The notes beneath the pieces were generated by a model. The model made no database searches. It was not told where the DNA came from and saw only the letters and a program-made list of their open reading frames with translations. Position numbers and translations under genes: made by a program. This document shows, piece after piece, positions 35,462 to 63,395 of a stretch of DNA of 64,000 nucleotides; position 1 is the first letter of the stretch; every line of letters begins with the position of its first letter. Source of the DNA: Lingula anatina (lineage: Eukaryota > Brachiopoda > Lingulata > Lingulida > Lingulidae); assembly GCF_001039355.2 (NCBI RefSeq), contig NW_019773736.1, positions 747,073 through 811,072 of the forward strand, in the 5' to 3' direction.

Positions 35462-37543
35462 ATGTTGAAAACACACTATCAGTCCTCGGCGAGTTACAGG
35501 ACGTACGGCTCGATGCGATTGCCGTTTCTTGGTCAGACGGTGAAGGCAGGCCAGTGCGTCTCTCCAAGAGCAATTTTAACCAAAGACAGTGCGAGTTACA
35601 TGGTCCATAGGAGTGTACCACCGAATATGGAGTCAGTCTATGCAGATATGTACTCTGGGGCGACATCTCCGGCCAGACATAGGGCAGCTCCCGTGTCCAT
35701 GAGCTCTTCAGCGGAGTACGCTACCCGGTTCAAATCACGGCCAACCACTACCCCCAAAGTCGTTGGTTTTGACCCGTCGACAGTGGTACCAAGGGAAAAG
35801 TCGGGGATACGAGGCGTTAATGGCTTCTTTCCACCCGTGAAACTACGAGGAGCTGGATTCAGGAGCAGGGGGCATTACGAGACGCAGGTAATATTGGTAA
35901 AGATAGACCTACTATGTAGCTTAGCATTCTATCGTGCTTTTCATAAATTATTTTTTGAAAATCTATTACTGAACTTACATTTTTATTTAAGTAAGTTGTC
36001 AATAAGACTAAATTGTAAGTCCAGTAAAAATTTAATAACTTTATCTAGGCTTTTTGATAAGGCAACCATTTGAGTAATCTTAGTGTTTTTTAAATTTGAC
36101 ATGAAACACTTATCTGGATCCTATAGTAACGGCGTGAAATATTAGCACCAACTAAGGGAGAGAGTTTGTGCTGGAAACATAGGATAGATCTCTCATGTTG
36201 GTCTATTTTTGGGTAGAAAGAATAGGATTCCTTCCTTCCTGGACTCTCCCCTCATTCCCCATATGGTTCTTACACGTATTTCTTATAGCATCACTGAATA
36301 TTACATTAACCATAATCCATAAACTATTAAATCTATGGACATTTTTCGTCATGAAAAAATTACCACGCAGGTCACAGTGTATCACCAGTTAAACTTTATT
36401 CCTGTCGGCGGCACAAAGTAACGATTTTCCATTAGTGGGACATATTCAGGGACCTGTTGTTGCTTTATTCGTAAATCGATACAAAATACCAGTCGCATTT
36501 TAAGTTTTCCCGAGTAATAAAGTCTCATATTGTGCGTAGATGGAATTTTAAGCCAAATTTCTTCGTTTCTATTTAAGTGTCCCAGGCTTAATGAGTTAAG
36601 CGTTTTACTCAGAGGTCTATAGGTGACGCATAATACCCCCAGACTTGATCACGAAGTTCACTCCAGTTGGCAGCAGATTTGCTCTAATTTCAAAGCAATT
36701 TTTTTTGTTGGTTGTGTTGCCGTGTTGTGCTAGTCCGCGTGTAAATTTTACTTTAGATTAAGTATCACAAAGGCAGAATTTGTCACAGCAATTTGAAATG
36801 TCGTTTCTTTGGGATCTTTATTACATTCATAACTTATTCAGTGATCTAAATATAAATATATTTTTTTACACATTAGATACTAGTTACGCAATTGGGGTTT
36901 CTTCCAATTTTAACCTGGTATAAATGTCGAACAGACGTGTGCACACACGATCTACGACTTATACCGGATTTTAAACAGATTTTAACCTAGATAAAACCTA
37001 ATTTGAATTAAGACCAGGTTAAAGTCGAAATGCAATGCCTCCTCTTGATGTTTTTATCAAATGCTCTTTAAATAACTGTTAGACTTATTAACTGAATACA
37101 TATTAATTCCTTATTTATTTTATTTTATGCAGAGCCAACCCGGAGGACTCGAACTTATTCCAGTTATGAGTCCCGATCCGAGCGAAATAAGACCAAAAAC
37201 TGAACAATCTCCACGACCAGAACTGAAAACGGAGGTCTCGTCAATAATTTTCACAGGTGGTCGATCTCGGAGCGTTTCGTCCAAGCCACGCACCAAAATG
37301 GACACTGTGCAGCAAATGAAAATGATGCACCATGTACATAACCCGGATTACATCTCATGTCCTCTTGAAGTGGAACAGGACGAGACTTTGGACGACCTGA
37401 GTTACCTACCTAAACCAAGGAAACAGTTAATACCGACCAAAGATGTGCCTTTTGTATATAGGTACAAAGTTAAAAAGAACATGAATAAGTTGAATCACAT
37501 GATGGCAAGTCGCGCACCCGTGTTTCCAGAACATATTTGGTGA
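35462..37543 (+). CDS. Unrecognised two-exon gene, 278 codons
   Basis: Exon 1 is 35462-35887, ending ...HYETQ before GTAATA. Exon 2 is 37133-37543, after TTTTATGCAG, starting SQPGGLELIPV. Both are phase 0 and together encode 278 residues. The protein is basic, rich in Ser, Pro, Arg and Lys, with no signal peptide or membrane segment. It ends with a conserved-looking stretch (LPKPRKQLIPTKDVPFVYRY, then MASRAPVFPEHIW). The composition (short Pro/Arg-rich motifs, Tyr in PFVYRYKVKK) is reminiscent of small ciliary or sperm microtubule-associated proteins, but that is an impression only. Good splice sites, matching phase and coding quality on both sides support a real gene. Confidence 0.6.
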
Positions 37544-38203
37544 GCCGAGACTGTGATATAATTATATCAATGTATATCAGTATATCATCATTGCTTCAAC
37601 GCATTAAGTGTGAAATATCATTCAGTAAATCATTTATTCACTGTCATAAAAACTCATAACACTTATCGTTCAACGGAATTTTAAATCTACGGAGACGGAT
37701 GTTTTAAAATCCCCGCCCTGAAAGGCTCGTGTGGAGAAAGGTTGGTAAATTCCAGGATGGTAGAAGTTCAGCTCCCTGCGCATCTTCGTCCGGAAATATT
37801 CGTTTCATTAGGAAGGAGTATCAAGTCCTTCAGGAGCAAATATCACTTATATGCCTCATTAACGTAAATGAAGGCGGTCTTTTCTTGTGATTCTGTAATA
37901 TGTTTTAAGTCTCACATTCTGTAACGTGTTTTAAGTCTCACTGTCTTGCTCAAACCATGACACGAACTACGCACTGTGGACTCATTGTCTTTAGGACGAA
38001 CTTCTTGCGTATGCAAAAAGCTTGGATCAAAATTAGTATTTAGTTGCATATTATTATTATAGGAGTATTTCTTTCTCGTGTTGTCATTCAACCAGCAACA
38101 TCCAAGCCCAAAGAAATGACGCAAGGTCTATGCTTTCCGGAGGAAAAAAGTTATGGCTATAACCTTTGGAGCATAAAAATGTGAGGGGTGCTTTATACTT
38201 AAG

Positions 38204-38422
38204 CCCCCTTTACACTGGATGGCGTCCTTTCTGCGTCCAGCAGTACGGCCCCATTTGAGAGTTAAAAAATTATAATACTTTACGTGCCGACAACTGGCCG
38301 ATCATTGAGCATTCATTCTGATACAAAATCAATGCTCGTGCCTCCTTATTAAGACCACAGCAATGCCAAATTTCATGGTCGCAGAAAGGACGCAGAAAGG
38401 ACGCCGTCCAGTGTCAAGGGGG
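38204..38422. mobile_element. 219-bp MITE with about 38-bp terminal inverted repeats
   Basis: The left end CCCCCTTTACACTGGATGGC continues GTCCTTTCTGCGTCC. The right end is its complement, GGACGCAGAAAGGACGCC then GTCCAGTGTCAAGGGGG, with few mismatches. A GCAGAAAGGAC word is repeated next to the right end. There is no coding capacity. The target duplication is unclear. Confidence 0.85.
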
Positions 38423-39129
38423 TATAACTAATTATGCCACAGTCTCAATACACCGTTGTATTTTGGACCTACCTCACTGACAGCTGAGAATCATATCCGC
38501 CAGAACCAGCTATTAAATTTGGATATTTAATAGAATGGATACATCAGTATTAGAATAATTGAGCTTTTTGTATAACAGAAACCCACCAAAACCGAAACTA
38601 CTTCAATTTTGGTAAATATGTAGTAGAAGTACAATTGAACAGTACATTGGAGAATAATCGTATTCAAAAAGTGCCAAAATGTCATAAGACGACTATAGAT
38701 ATAGATTAAATACAAAATAATTACGCAAAGTGATACATGCGTGTAGAAGTTGGCAGTTTCATAATAGCTTTAAAAATTGCCATTATATGGTTAAGTGCAA
38801 TGCCTTTGAAAATAGGTTCACATCACGTCTGGTGTGTAGTTTTGTGAAGTTTGCCCACCGTTTAGTTTTGTGAATTGTGCGAGTCCAGATTCATCGAACG
38901 TCATCAAAATTCATCTGAATGCATGCGAATCAATAACGTTGTTAAAATTCATGTGTGGCTAACTGTTTGTCAATGAAATCAATAAAGACACGCAAATATA
39001 CTAGTGGGTGCCTTGTTGTTGTTCTTTTAAAGAGGAGAAATATTAGAAATCTCAATACATTTTCGCACATCGAATCTCAGTTTTTTCCTGTCTTTTTCCA
39101 CTTCAGTTGTAGATTGCTTTCGCAGTGTC

Positions 39130-39305
39130 GGTGTAACGTGACCTAGAGTCCGTGGACTGTCAGTTTCAGAAACTAGGGGCCTGTTTATGAATTCGGGTGT
39201 CCTCGTTAAGATAACATTACACGGAGTACGTATAATATAATTCCCCGGATTTAAAATGAAGGGTCCACCAGACTCCACGGGACGGACTCCGCGTCTCGTT
39301 ACACC
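39130..39305. mobile_element. 176-bp palindromic MITE-like element
   Basis: GGTGTAACGTGACCTAGAGT..CCGTGGACT on the left pairs imperfectly with the complement of AGTCCACGGGACGGACTCCG..CTCGTTACACC on the right. It has no ORF of its own. Confidence 0.6.
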
Positions 39306-40234
39306 GGCGGAAACGTGTACGTCTTTCCCATGCTCCCGAAATCCCAAATTTTGTTAAATGACGTTTTTATTTTTAACAGCCATAATTGGTGTCATCTTTA
39401 GGCTAATTTCAACAGACTTTTACTTCAAATAGAGATACTAAACTTAGGCGCTGGAGTAAAATCTGAGAACTTCTTGGCAAGCCGCCCTTTGAGAACGAAA
39501 ATGTTAGCATTACAACTAATTTTCGAAAGTTTTGCAAGTTTACCAACTTTGTTTTCTTTCGTTTGTAAAATCCATAAGGCTGCAAAACCTTACCCCACCC
39601 TGAATCTCAACTACTAAACAACTTTCCCCAAATTTAAAAGGTTTCATAGTAGGCAATGGTTGTATTAAATCACACTACACCGTCTTTTTATTTTCATTTT
39701 TTTGAACCAACATGATAATAGGTTTTTCAATGTCCATGAAGATGACTCGAGATGAGATGAATAAAGAAAACGGATTTCTATTTTGTTGCTTGTCTTTTTA
39801 TTAGCTTTCACATTACTTTTTCAAAAATTGTGATACAAAGAAATATAATAAGATGTGATTAACAATGAAGGAACTGCAATGAGGGCAAAAATGAACACCA
39901 ACTTAACCTGACCAAGGGCATGTACCCCGCAAAAGTAGCATTCATTTTTGCTCTCACTATGTGAAGATATGTGAGTACAAAACAGAGAACATTACGTATT
40001 AACCTGTAAGAGAAAGACATTCACTGCTACAGACAAGTTTATCAAAAATAATTAAGTATTTTAGAAAATATGACCTGAAAGAAAGAGAAAGCAAGGAACG
40101 AAATTCAGTCACTACTTTTCCTGTGGGATGAACGGTTTCACATCAGCAACAGATGAGGCGTGCAGGCTCCTGTGAAGCTTTTGTGGATACACTGGGTTTG
40201 GAACATCTTACCTGGCAGAACCACCAATTTACCT

Positions 40235-40259
40235 TTGTTGTTGTTGTTGTTGTTGTTGT
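40235..40259. repeat. (GTT)n microsatellite
   Basis: A TTG/GTT run of about 25 bases is read directly. Confidence 0.95.
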
Positions 40260-41305
40260 ATTAATTTGACTTGAACTGGATGCTGATTCAACAAAATGCA
40301 ATAAGCAGTCCTCAGAATAGAAGTTGAATGCTTGTGTTTAGTAGAGGTCTCTGATCCATGTTTGGCTTCTGTAACATGTATTTGTAATGGTAAGAGCTTA
40401 TAACTTCTGATGATTGCCGTCTCTTTTCAGATTTAACTTTTTCAAGTCTTTCAAGTTGAGAAACTGCAGTGGATTTCTTTTACGTAACAGCATGTTCTTA
40501 TAAAGGGTATTTCGACAGCTAGAAAGTCTTCAAAATGGGCTACAAGATCTTCCAACAGTCAACATGTTCCCAAGCACTCATCACAGGGATGGCAGACTTG
40601 AATGAACCTGCAACTCCGATGACAAAGAATTCCAAGCTTGAACCTGCAGCCATCTGGCAACGTCAGATTGCCTTCTACTGTTACACCCACAAATGTTACC
40701 ACTATCTGTTGTATATTTCACAGTGAACAACAATCTACAACTACTAGTTAATTCATACTGAAAAAACTGAGCATCGTCTACACAGCAATAATGCTGCTCA
40801 GACAAAAAATGCCTTTTTTTCAAAAATAAGGCTTACAAAAGACTAGTTTAAGGATATTGAATTCTTTGACAAACAATAGACTACATAGACTTTAATTGGA
40901 TACTAACATTATAATGTGGAAATGAATATGAAATGTGACGCTGAAGGTGTATTCCGTGAGTACTCTTCTCAAGCTGCTGGGTTGGATATCTGTAAGGAAA
41001 CTGCTGAATGATCAATGAATTATGGTGAGAATGAAATGCAATGGAACTGGAAGTGATGACCGACTTCACATCATCTGGCGATGGTGGGGTCACTGGCTGG
41101 GGACATGGTCAAGCAGAACACCAAGGGTACATACTGACTGGACTTGGCTAAACTAAACACAACTCCACCCAGTAACCCATGTCGTAGTAGTGGCTGTAGT
41201 AAATAGGGGAAGTAGGCCAAAAAATGCCTGCCTGGCTGAACACTTGTCGAACGGAATCAAAAAAGTCATGATGAATGAATGAATGAGGTGGATTTAGCTT
41301 TAATT

Positions 41306-44300
41306 TTATGCAAGTGCAGCCAGGACCTTCGGCATGCTGGTTTTGCAGTCCAACTTTGTGCGATCCTGAGTAAACACAGCATCCAATCCTTCTAGGAATT
41401 CCACACACTTTTCCTCATCTGGGAATGCCAATTCAGTCTGGATGAATGGGACAGACAAGGTGGGGCGATATCTAAGTGTAAATATGAAGAAAAAACTGTT
41501 ATGCACACATTTTGGTTATTTTGTCACTTTTGGGGAAATTTTTTTTTGCCTTATACAAACCTGTTTGATCCAGAAAAGATACTCACCTCTCCCGACTTTA
41601 GCAGCTTACATTTGGTTATCATTTTGATGATATCATAGCAACACACATTATATACATTTTAACATGCTGACTAAATTACTTAATCACTTACCTTTACCAA
41701 TGGATACCTGAAACCACTAATAATATCACAACAGTCACAAAGGCAGCGCCTCCTCACCCCCCCCCCCAAAAAAAAAACACACACACCAACTCAAAGAAAA
41801 TCGTTTTGCATGCAGCATTTGCCTTCCTCCCCTTGCCACCCCCTTTTTTTTGTCTTTTTTTTTTTTTTTTGCAAATATTGGTGCACATCGAACTAAACTA
41901 ATAGATGCTGATCCCTTACCTATTCCACTTTTAATTTTTATCTTTATAAGCAAAATTTATATGAAATGAAATTGTAAATACTGTTATACCCCAAAGTGTC
42001 ATATATGTATATACATTTTTACAATATGCAAAACTTTTAATCCACAAAGAAACCTCATTGTTAAAAATAGTCACTGGCCCCAGAAATGTAATTTTCCAAC
42101 TGAGCAAATAAACTTAAAATCTTTCTGGTATGTGTAATGTGATTTTAATTGATCCAGACACTTGAAAATTACTGGATTGGTTGACTTTTTGATACTTTAA
42201 ACATATTTCTAACACTAAGACATATAAATGAAAATTTAAAAAGTATACATACGACTTCACAAAGATCTTCAGTGCCTGCTTCCTTGCTCTTTCTACAAAC
42301 CAATCTATAAGATACCCAGCCATCTTGGGAGCATTTTGGTATAATTTAAAGAATTTGTGATAATTATTCAAAGACCAGGCATGTAAGATTTCTAAAGAAT
42401 GTTTTATACACCCATCCATCTTGTCTTCTTTGCTCAGTGAAGCTAATACTGTCGTGAGATCTGAGTTTCAGTTAAGAAGAAAACAACACTTTAAAACATA
42501 AAATGCACATGCTGTGAAACAATTTTCAGTTAAACTTAATGGCAAATTTAAGACAAATCTATGAGGATATATATGATGATTTTAAAAAATACACTGACCA
42601 TAAAAATAAATAATCTTAAGTGTTTGGAAAAATTATACTTCAGTGCAAAAGGATACCTGACGAGTTTGATGTGAAAATATAATATAAAATTCTGTATGCT
42701 GTGAACTCTAATCTATGGTCTGGGCTGATTCCTTCGGAGTACAACAGTTTCAACTGAGTTTGGCACTGGTTAAACTCTTCATGGTCTCCCTTAAGTCAAA
42801 AACATAAAATAATGAATTTTTTTTAAATAATAGAACTCCTCTTCTCCTGTACTGTTATAGATGATGGCAATGCAGATATCTTATATTATTATAAATATAA
42901 TGACAAAAAAAACCCCAACTAAACACATTTAAGGGAATAGCTTATTATGCGACTTCTCTCAAATATGCATATAAAATGTTGTACAGATTTAAAGGTATTA
43001 CTTAATAATCTGATTTTATTAAATAAAAATTTTATTTGATTTCTTACCACTTCCATGGCTACTCTTGCATGGGTTTCATACACCTGGACTGTGAAACCAT
43101 CCCTAATACACTGGACCTAAAAAATAAGCCAAGATCATAATTTGTTAAACTCATGTCATGATGACACAATTTACTAATACTGAATTACACTAACAAACAA
43201 CAAAAATTAAAATCCAGTAGATATCTTTCAAATTGTTCAGTTTATATTCAAGAAGTTTCGCTAACTCTGTAACTTACAGTTAGGTCCTGCCTAATTGCCT
43301 TCAACTGTTCGCAAGCATAGCGATAGTCTTGTTTCACCTTCCAGTGATCTTTCACCATTTTAAGTGATTGTTGCAGCACCTCAACTGGTCTGACTGTTGA
43401 AGGGTCAGGAGCCTAGGATGAAAACAATTTCTTCAAAGTCAACGTCCACCTTGGTTTTTGTACTTATTTTAAAGCAAAGGTGTGAAATCCGCTCTTCAGA
43501 CAGAAATTTCAGTCCATTCACATTGTCCACATCTGAAATGTTGCTATTTAGAATCTGACTGCAAAAGCTAATGGACAACATACCATTTGATTTATTCAGC
43601 AATATAATAGGGGTATTTCAATATGAAAACTGATGTCCATATCACATGTGTAATATGCAATGATCTACTTACAGCTGTAAGTCGTAAGTATTGTTTGGTC
43701 AAATCCTGACAAGTTCCAATGATTGCACTTCCATCCCATCCGGCTTCTGAACCACTGTCTCCCTCATCCTTTATAAAAAATATGTTATAATTATTAGATT
43801 ACACAATAAAAAATGTATAGTTTTTACATTTCTTTCAAATGAATAGTTGTGCAAAAAATATATGCACACATACTTCTTATTTCTGTATATTAATAATGTG
43901 TTAAATAAATGATTTTACTCACATCAAAATTATTTATTCTCAAAACTAATTTCTCTGTCCTTTTTTGTGTTTCTAAATGGTCCCCAAATCTAGCAGCTCT
44001 CTTCATCAATCTGTCTTTTTTGTCTGGTGTATTGTACTCCATAAACTCAAAGCTGTAAAATAAAACAATTCTATATGTATATAACAATATATATATGTAT
44101 ATCAATAAGGGAACAAATATTAATGCACTTGCTTCATCACAAAATTTAAATCAACTTACTTTTTCTTCCCCTTCTTCCCTTTTTTTGCCGAACCTGTCAC
44201 ACCATCTCTGTTTTGGTCTCTCTCCTGTTTTTTATTCTTTCCTCCACGTCCTCTACCTCGACCGCGCCCTCTTCCTCTTCCACCAAAGCTATACACACCG

Positions 44301-47300
44301 TCTCCACTTTCACTACCACTGCTGTGTCTTCTCCTCCTGTCCCTTTTCCTTCTGTAGGATGGCGACCTTGACCTACTCCTTGACCTACTTCTTGATCTAC
44401 TTCTAGAACTGGACCTAGATCTACTTCTTGGGGACCTCCTAAAACCTGGAGTGTAGCCCCCTTTACGCCCTCTTTGCTGTCTGGGAGTCGGATGATATTC
44501 ATTACCATTACTGGTGCGGTCATCAGTGTCCATCTCCCACCTATTCTTTCTGTCACTCATTGATTTTTGACTCCCATTTCCAATACTCACTCTCCTTAAA
44601 AAAATAAATAAATAATAATAATAACAATTATAATAATTTTTAAATACAAAGGATGTTTCTTTTAATGTTATCATTTTAGTATGAAAAATATTATTGGATG
44701 TGACTTTGGGATATGTCATCTAATTTGGAATGTTTAAAACAAATGTTCAAGAAACTTACGGAGGGAGAGGCTCTCTATCCCAATCCAAAGAAAACGCGAT
44801 GTCTGCTGCAAATGCAGTTGTTATTTTTTCTTTAAGATTTTTTTCCATAATATCCTTCTCCTGGTCAGTGGTAACACTTGCAAAAGCCCTCTGCACATAC
44901 TCCCTAAAATTGACACAACCACAAAAAAATAAATAAATAAAATAAACCCAGTACAATTCCTAAGTTGTTTGCAGAAGCTTTAACATTTTAAATAAATTTT
45001 TCAACCAATCCATATTTACCATTTTGTAAGCAATAATGCGTATAGAAATAGTTACATTGCGTTTCAAATCTAGTGAATCCTTGGAGTTTCCATAGAAATT
45101 CCATATGGACAGTGTTCAATTGAAAATCTTTAAGATCTGTACTTTGTACTTACTTTAATGCAGGTGGCCATTCACCAGCAGCAGCCTGGCTATTTCTAAA
45201 ATAATAAAAAAAAAATACATGAACATAAAAGTATCGTGTTTTCTTTAATTTCTTCCTTAAGTATCAATAAACATCAGTTTTACAAGTTTAAACTGAAAGC
45301 CAGTATCATGCTCATGGCTGTTAGTTTAACAACTATTCTATTTCAGTGCTGTTACATTGTAAAGAAGCACAGAAACATACTTTTGCTGTTGTACAGGTTC
45401 CTGTTGATGCATTTCCTGTTGTTGTTGCATCTCTTGTTGCTGTTGTTGATGCTGCTGTTTCCACTGCTGTTTGTTTTGTTGCTTTTGCTGCACTCTCTGC
45501 TGATAGTCATTCATAACATTGTTCTGCTGGCCAAGCCCTGGTCTCTTGTTTGGCAGTTGAAAACGAATACCACCTGCACCAGGAGCCTCTACAAAGACAA
45601 AACAAAATTTTTTCCCCATAATCGATTTTTACCTCAAAAGAAATCACACAAATCCAACCACATCTTACCTCAAAAGAAATCACACAAATCCAATCACATC
45701 TTGTGGGATGAATCTTAAAATATCTTTACCAAAACAGTTAAAGGTATAACAACTATTTGTTTTTGCCAACAAACAGATTTTCCTGGGGTAAGATTTCCCC
45801 CTACCTAACGATGGTTAATAATTCCATTCCTTCCTTCAAAGTTAGTCCATGTTATTTTTCTTCAAAGTTTGCTATTTTTATTCCAGAATAATTATGATAA
45901 CTGCTGTTTTGGTGGTAAAAATGGAATTGACTCCATTTCTATGAGTTGCTTACAATGTTATAATAGTTGTAAAATATGTTTCTCATACGAAGAGATGCTT
46001 TCCCTTCAACTAAGGTTTAAAAAAAAAGCTTACGTTTTCCTCTTCCCCTACTAAAACCACCATCATTAGCTGACCGTGTTTGGTAGGGTCCACCAGGTGG
46101 TAAAGGAGGCTGTTGCTCTCCTATTTGATTAGTATGGGGTCCTTGTTGCCTTGACTGCGGCGGCATCATGTTCACAGGAGGGTACCTTGGAGGTCGTTGA
46201 TACATATTTGGAGGTCCTGGCGGGTACATGCCCATGCCAGGCATACCATAGCCACTGAAATATGGACAGCAGACAATTAAATGGAGGGAACTTGTAGGTG
46301 GCCTAGACATAACTGAGTTACTTAAATACATGCACGGGCTCAGTTGGGAAGAATTTAGGCTGAGTTACTTAGTTACAAGTTCTGAACTAACTGTTGGTTA
46401 TGTAATCCTAGGAGCAAATTCTTTTTGAGGAAGCAATGTACTGAATTATTTTTACCACACTTTGTATAAAATATTACAGCCCTTATTTGATAATGACAAG
46501 GAACATGGTAGAAAATAACATACTTATTGTAGGGGTATTGTTGCTGATACATTCCCATTTGCATCTGCTGCATGTACTGTTGTGGAACATTTGGGGCTTC
46601 CTGTTGCACTTCAGCTTGCTGCGCTTTTTGTTTAGGTGGGCTTTTCATTTTGGCTTGTGCTTCTTCTAATGCTTTTCTGGCCTTTTCCCATTCTGGTTTT
46701 TCTGCTGGGGCATTATTGAACTGTTGAGGCATTGGAGGCCTGGTAAGGGAAAAAATAGACATATATGTTTATGAGTTGCTTAAGTGTAGACTGCATTAGT
46801 TTTTCAAAATTGGTCTATTTTTAAGCTTTAAACATTGGTTTCTTAACTGATGAATAGGTACCTGCTCGACAATTTTTTTCTATTATTTTTTGTCATTAAA
46901 GGTATCCTATATAGAATTTTCATACCAAATATGATTTTTTTTTCTTGAGGAAAAAAGGCAAAATTTTTCCTGCTCACAAATTATGACTTGCTTCATTCCT
47001 GCATTTGGATTCAATGCATTAAAATACCTTAATTTACGTGTTCCAGCATACAAAGTGACATAGGAAAAATGTTCAAACACGTATGGTGTTATTTCTAAAC
47101 TAACAACAAAGTCATCTTGTCTCACAACTTTGAATTTTGAACTTTGGTGCTCCTTTTCAAAATAATTTTCAACAGAGTTACATTTTATCTGGCTGCTATC
47201 AGTATGATTACTAGCACTAGTACATATTTGACGCATATCCGTTTTGGCAACATATACCTTTATGATTTTGACAGGACACCCATTTCAACAGAAAACATAT

Positions 47301-47794
47301 CTCTGTGCGACTGACAATATAAATCACATTCCACTGTTGACAACTCTGGGCATAACAACCCGCAACAGAATTTCAACTTTGATTTTTGCTGCTAAAAAGA
47401 TTTGACAAAAGGGGGGGGGGGGGGGGCCGACAAAGGGTGATTCCTCAAGTGTGGTTCCGAAACATAAGAGGGCACATAGTAGGAAACTCAAACAGAATAT
47501 CTACTAATATAGCCCAAGTGGAAGAATAACATACAGATCGGACAGACTTTAAAACATTTTGGTTCGATCAATCTGTTACTAAAGTTGAACCTCCAGAATT
47601 TGATAAAGAACGACGTTGATTGAGAATTATCACGGTTCTCTACACAACATTTCTCCTTTTTCAAATATATCTAAATACTTAAACGTGACCGAAAATATTC
47701 AAGGGCTATTATAATTGGAATCGGTTTACCATTGAGATGCCTGAGTTGCCATATTCCCTGCTGAATTCCACTGCATCGCGCCTGTGTTCAGCAT
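41306..47794 (-). CDS. LENG8: LENG8, SAC3/GANP-domain RNA-processing protein (14 exons)
   Basis: LENG8 is the animal relative of yeast Thp3, a nuclear SAC3/GANP-PCI protein linked to splicing and nuclear RNA surveillance. Minus exons in transcript order: 47794-47730, 46739-46524, 46254-46034, 45588-45381, 45194-45153, 44903-44760, 44594-44160, 44052-43923, 43768-43673, 43412-43278, 43116-43048, 42789-42657, 42460-42253, 41471-41306. They sum to 756 codons with stop. The N-terminal half is low complexity: a [14 protein letters not shown] helix, then Pro/Met-rich, RGRGK and Gln-rich segments. [17 protein letters not shown]-like and DWDREPLPP blocks follow, then an RS-repeat and RGRGRG tract (about residues 300-444). 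The conserved SAC3/GANP domain begins at [16 protein letters not shown] and includes [68 protein letters not shown] and [11 protein letters not shown]. Matching phases support every junction. It lies head-to-head with PRKAR1. Confidence 0.94.
44230..44480 (-). repeat. RS- and RG-repeat coding tract in LENG8 exon 7
   Basis: This part of the exon encodes alternating Ser-Arg dipeptides followed by an [10 protein letters not shown] run, as in nuclear RNA-binding and speckle proteins. Long alternative-frame ORFs here are by-products of the repetition. Confidence 0.85.
45740..46006. mobile_element. MITE family copy D, in LENG8 intron 3
   Basis: It runs from AAAGGTATAACAACTATTTG to CATACGAAGAGATGCTTTCCCTT. 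It shares TTTTCCTGGGGTAAGATTT, GATGGTTAATAATTCC, ATTCCAGAATAATTATG, GTTTTGGTGGTAAAAATGGA and the CATACGAAGAG end with copies A-C. It lies between exon 3 (low end 46034) and exon 4 (high end 45588). Confidence 0.75.
47411..47426. repeat. Poly-G run in LENG8 intron 1
   Basis: Sixteen consecutive G are read directly. The run may stall polymerases and is prone to length error. Confidence 0.9.
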
Positions 47795-48084
47795 TACTTA
47801 GCAATATGGAGGATCTTTCTACTGTGACGTCACGTTGATATGATGGATTCGTGCGCCATTCTGAAACGAGGGCAATTGACGTCAGAAATATTTAGAAGAA
47901 AATAATTCCAAGACGTTCCAACCCTCTTTTGTCTGATGTTTGTTTACAATTTTTGATTATCAAAACTGAAATATTTAAAGCCGCTACGAATTTTTATTTG
48001 CAAACCAAATCGTTTTGTGGTTTTGATTTTTAGAAGCGCATTAAAGTTGACCTATTTCTAGATCAGTTCTTGGGTTCAGCTGCG
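47795..48084. promoter_or_regulatory. Bidirectional LENG8/PRKAR1 promoter with two perfect CREs
   Basis: Only 290 bp lie between the divergent start codons. Two copies of the palindromic cAMP-response element TGACGTCA occur at 47825-47832 and 47877-47884, 52 bp apart. The first is embedded in GTGACGTCAC. CREB/ATF factors bind this site in animals, so PRKAR1 (the cAMP sensor) and LENG8 could both respond to cAMP. That is inference from motif and position. Confidence 0.7.

Positions 48085-63395
<15,311 letters not shown>

Larger units (their letters stand above)
37544..41305. other. Intergenic region between the two-exon gene and LENG8
   Basis: It contains two short palindromic MITEs (38204-38422 and 39130-39305), a (GTT)n run at 40235-40259, and presumably the LENG8 3' UTR at its right end. 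No gene is supported. Confidence 0.5.

Noticed and set aside
44197-44556. Second minus-frame 119-codon ORF
   Set aside because: It is an alternative frame of the RS/RG-repeat exon of LENG8.
45236-45718. Plus-strand Leu-rich 160-codon ORF
   Set aside because: It is the antisense of the Gln-rich LENG8 exon at 45381-45588.
48070-48084. In-frame TTG start five codons upstream of PRKAR1 ATG
   Set aside because: The ATG at 48085 has a good context and matches the conserved N-terminus; non-AUG start is not needed.
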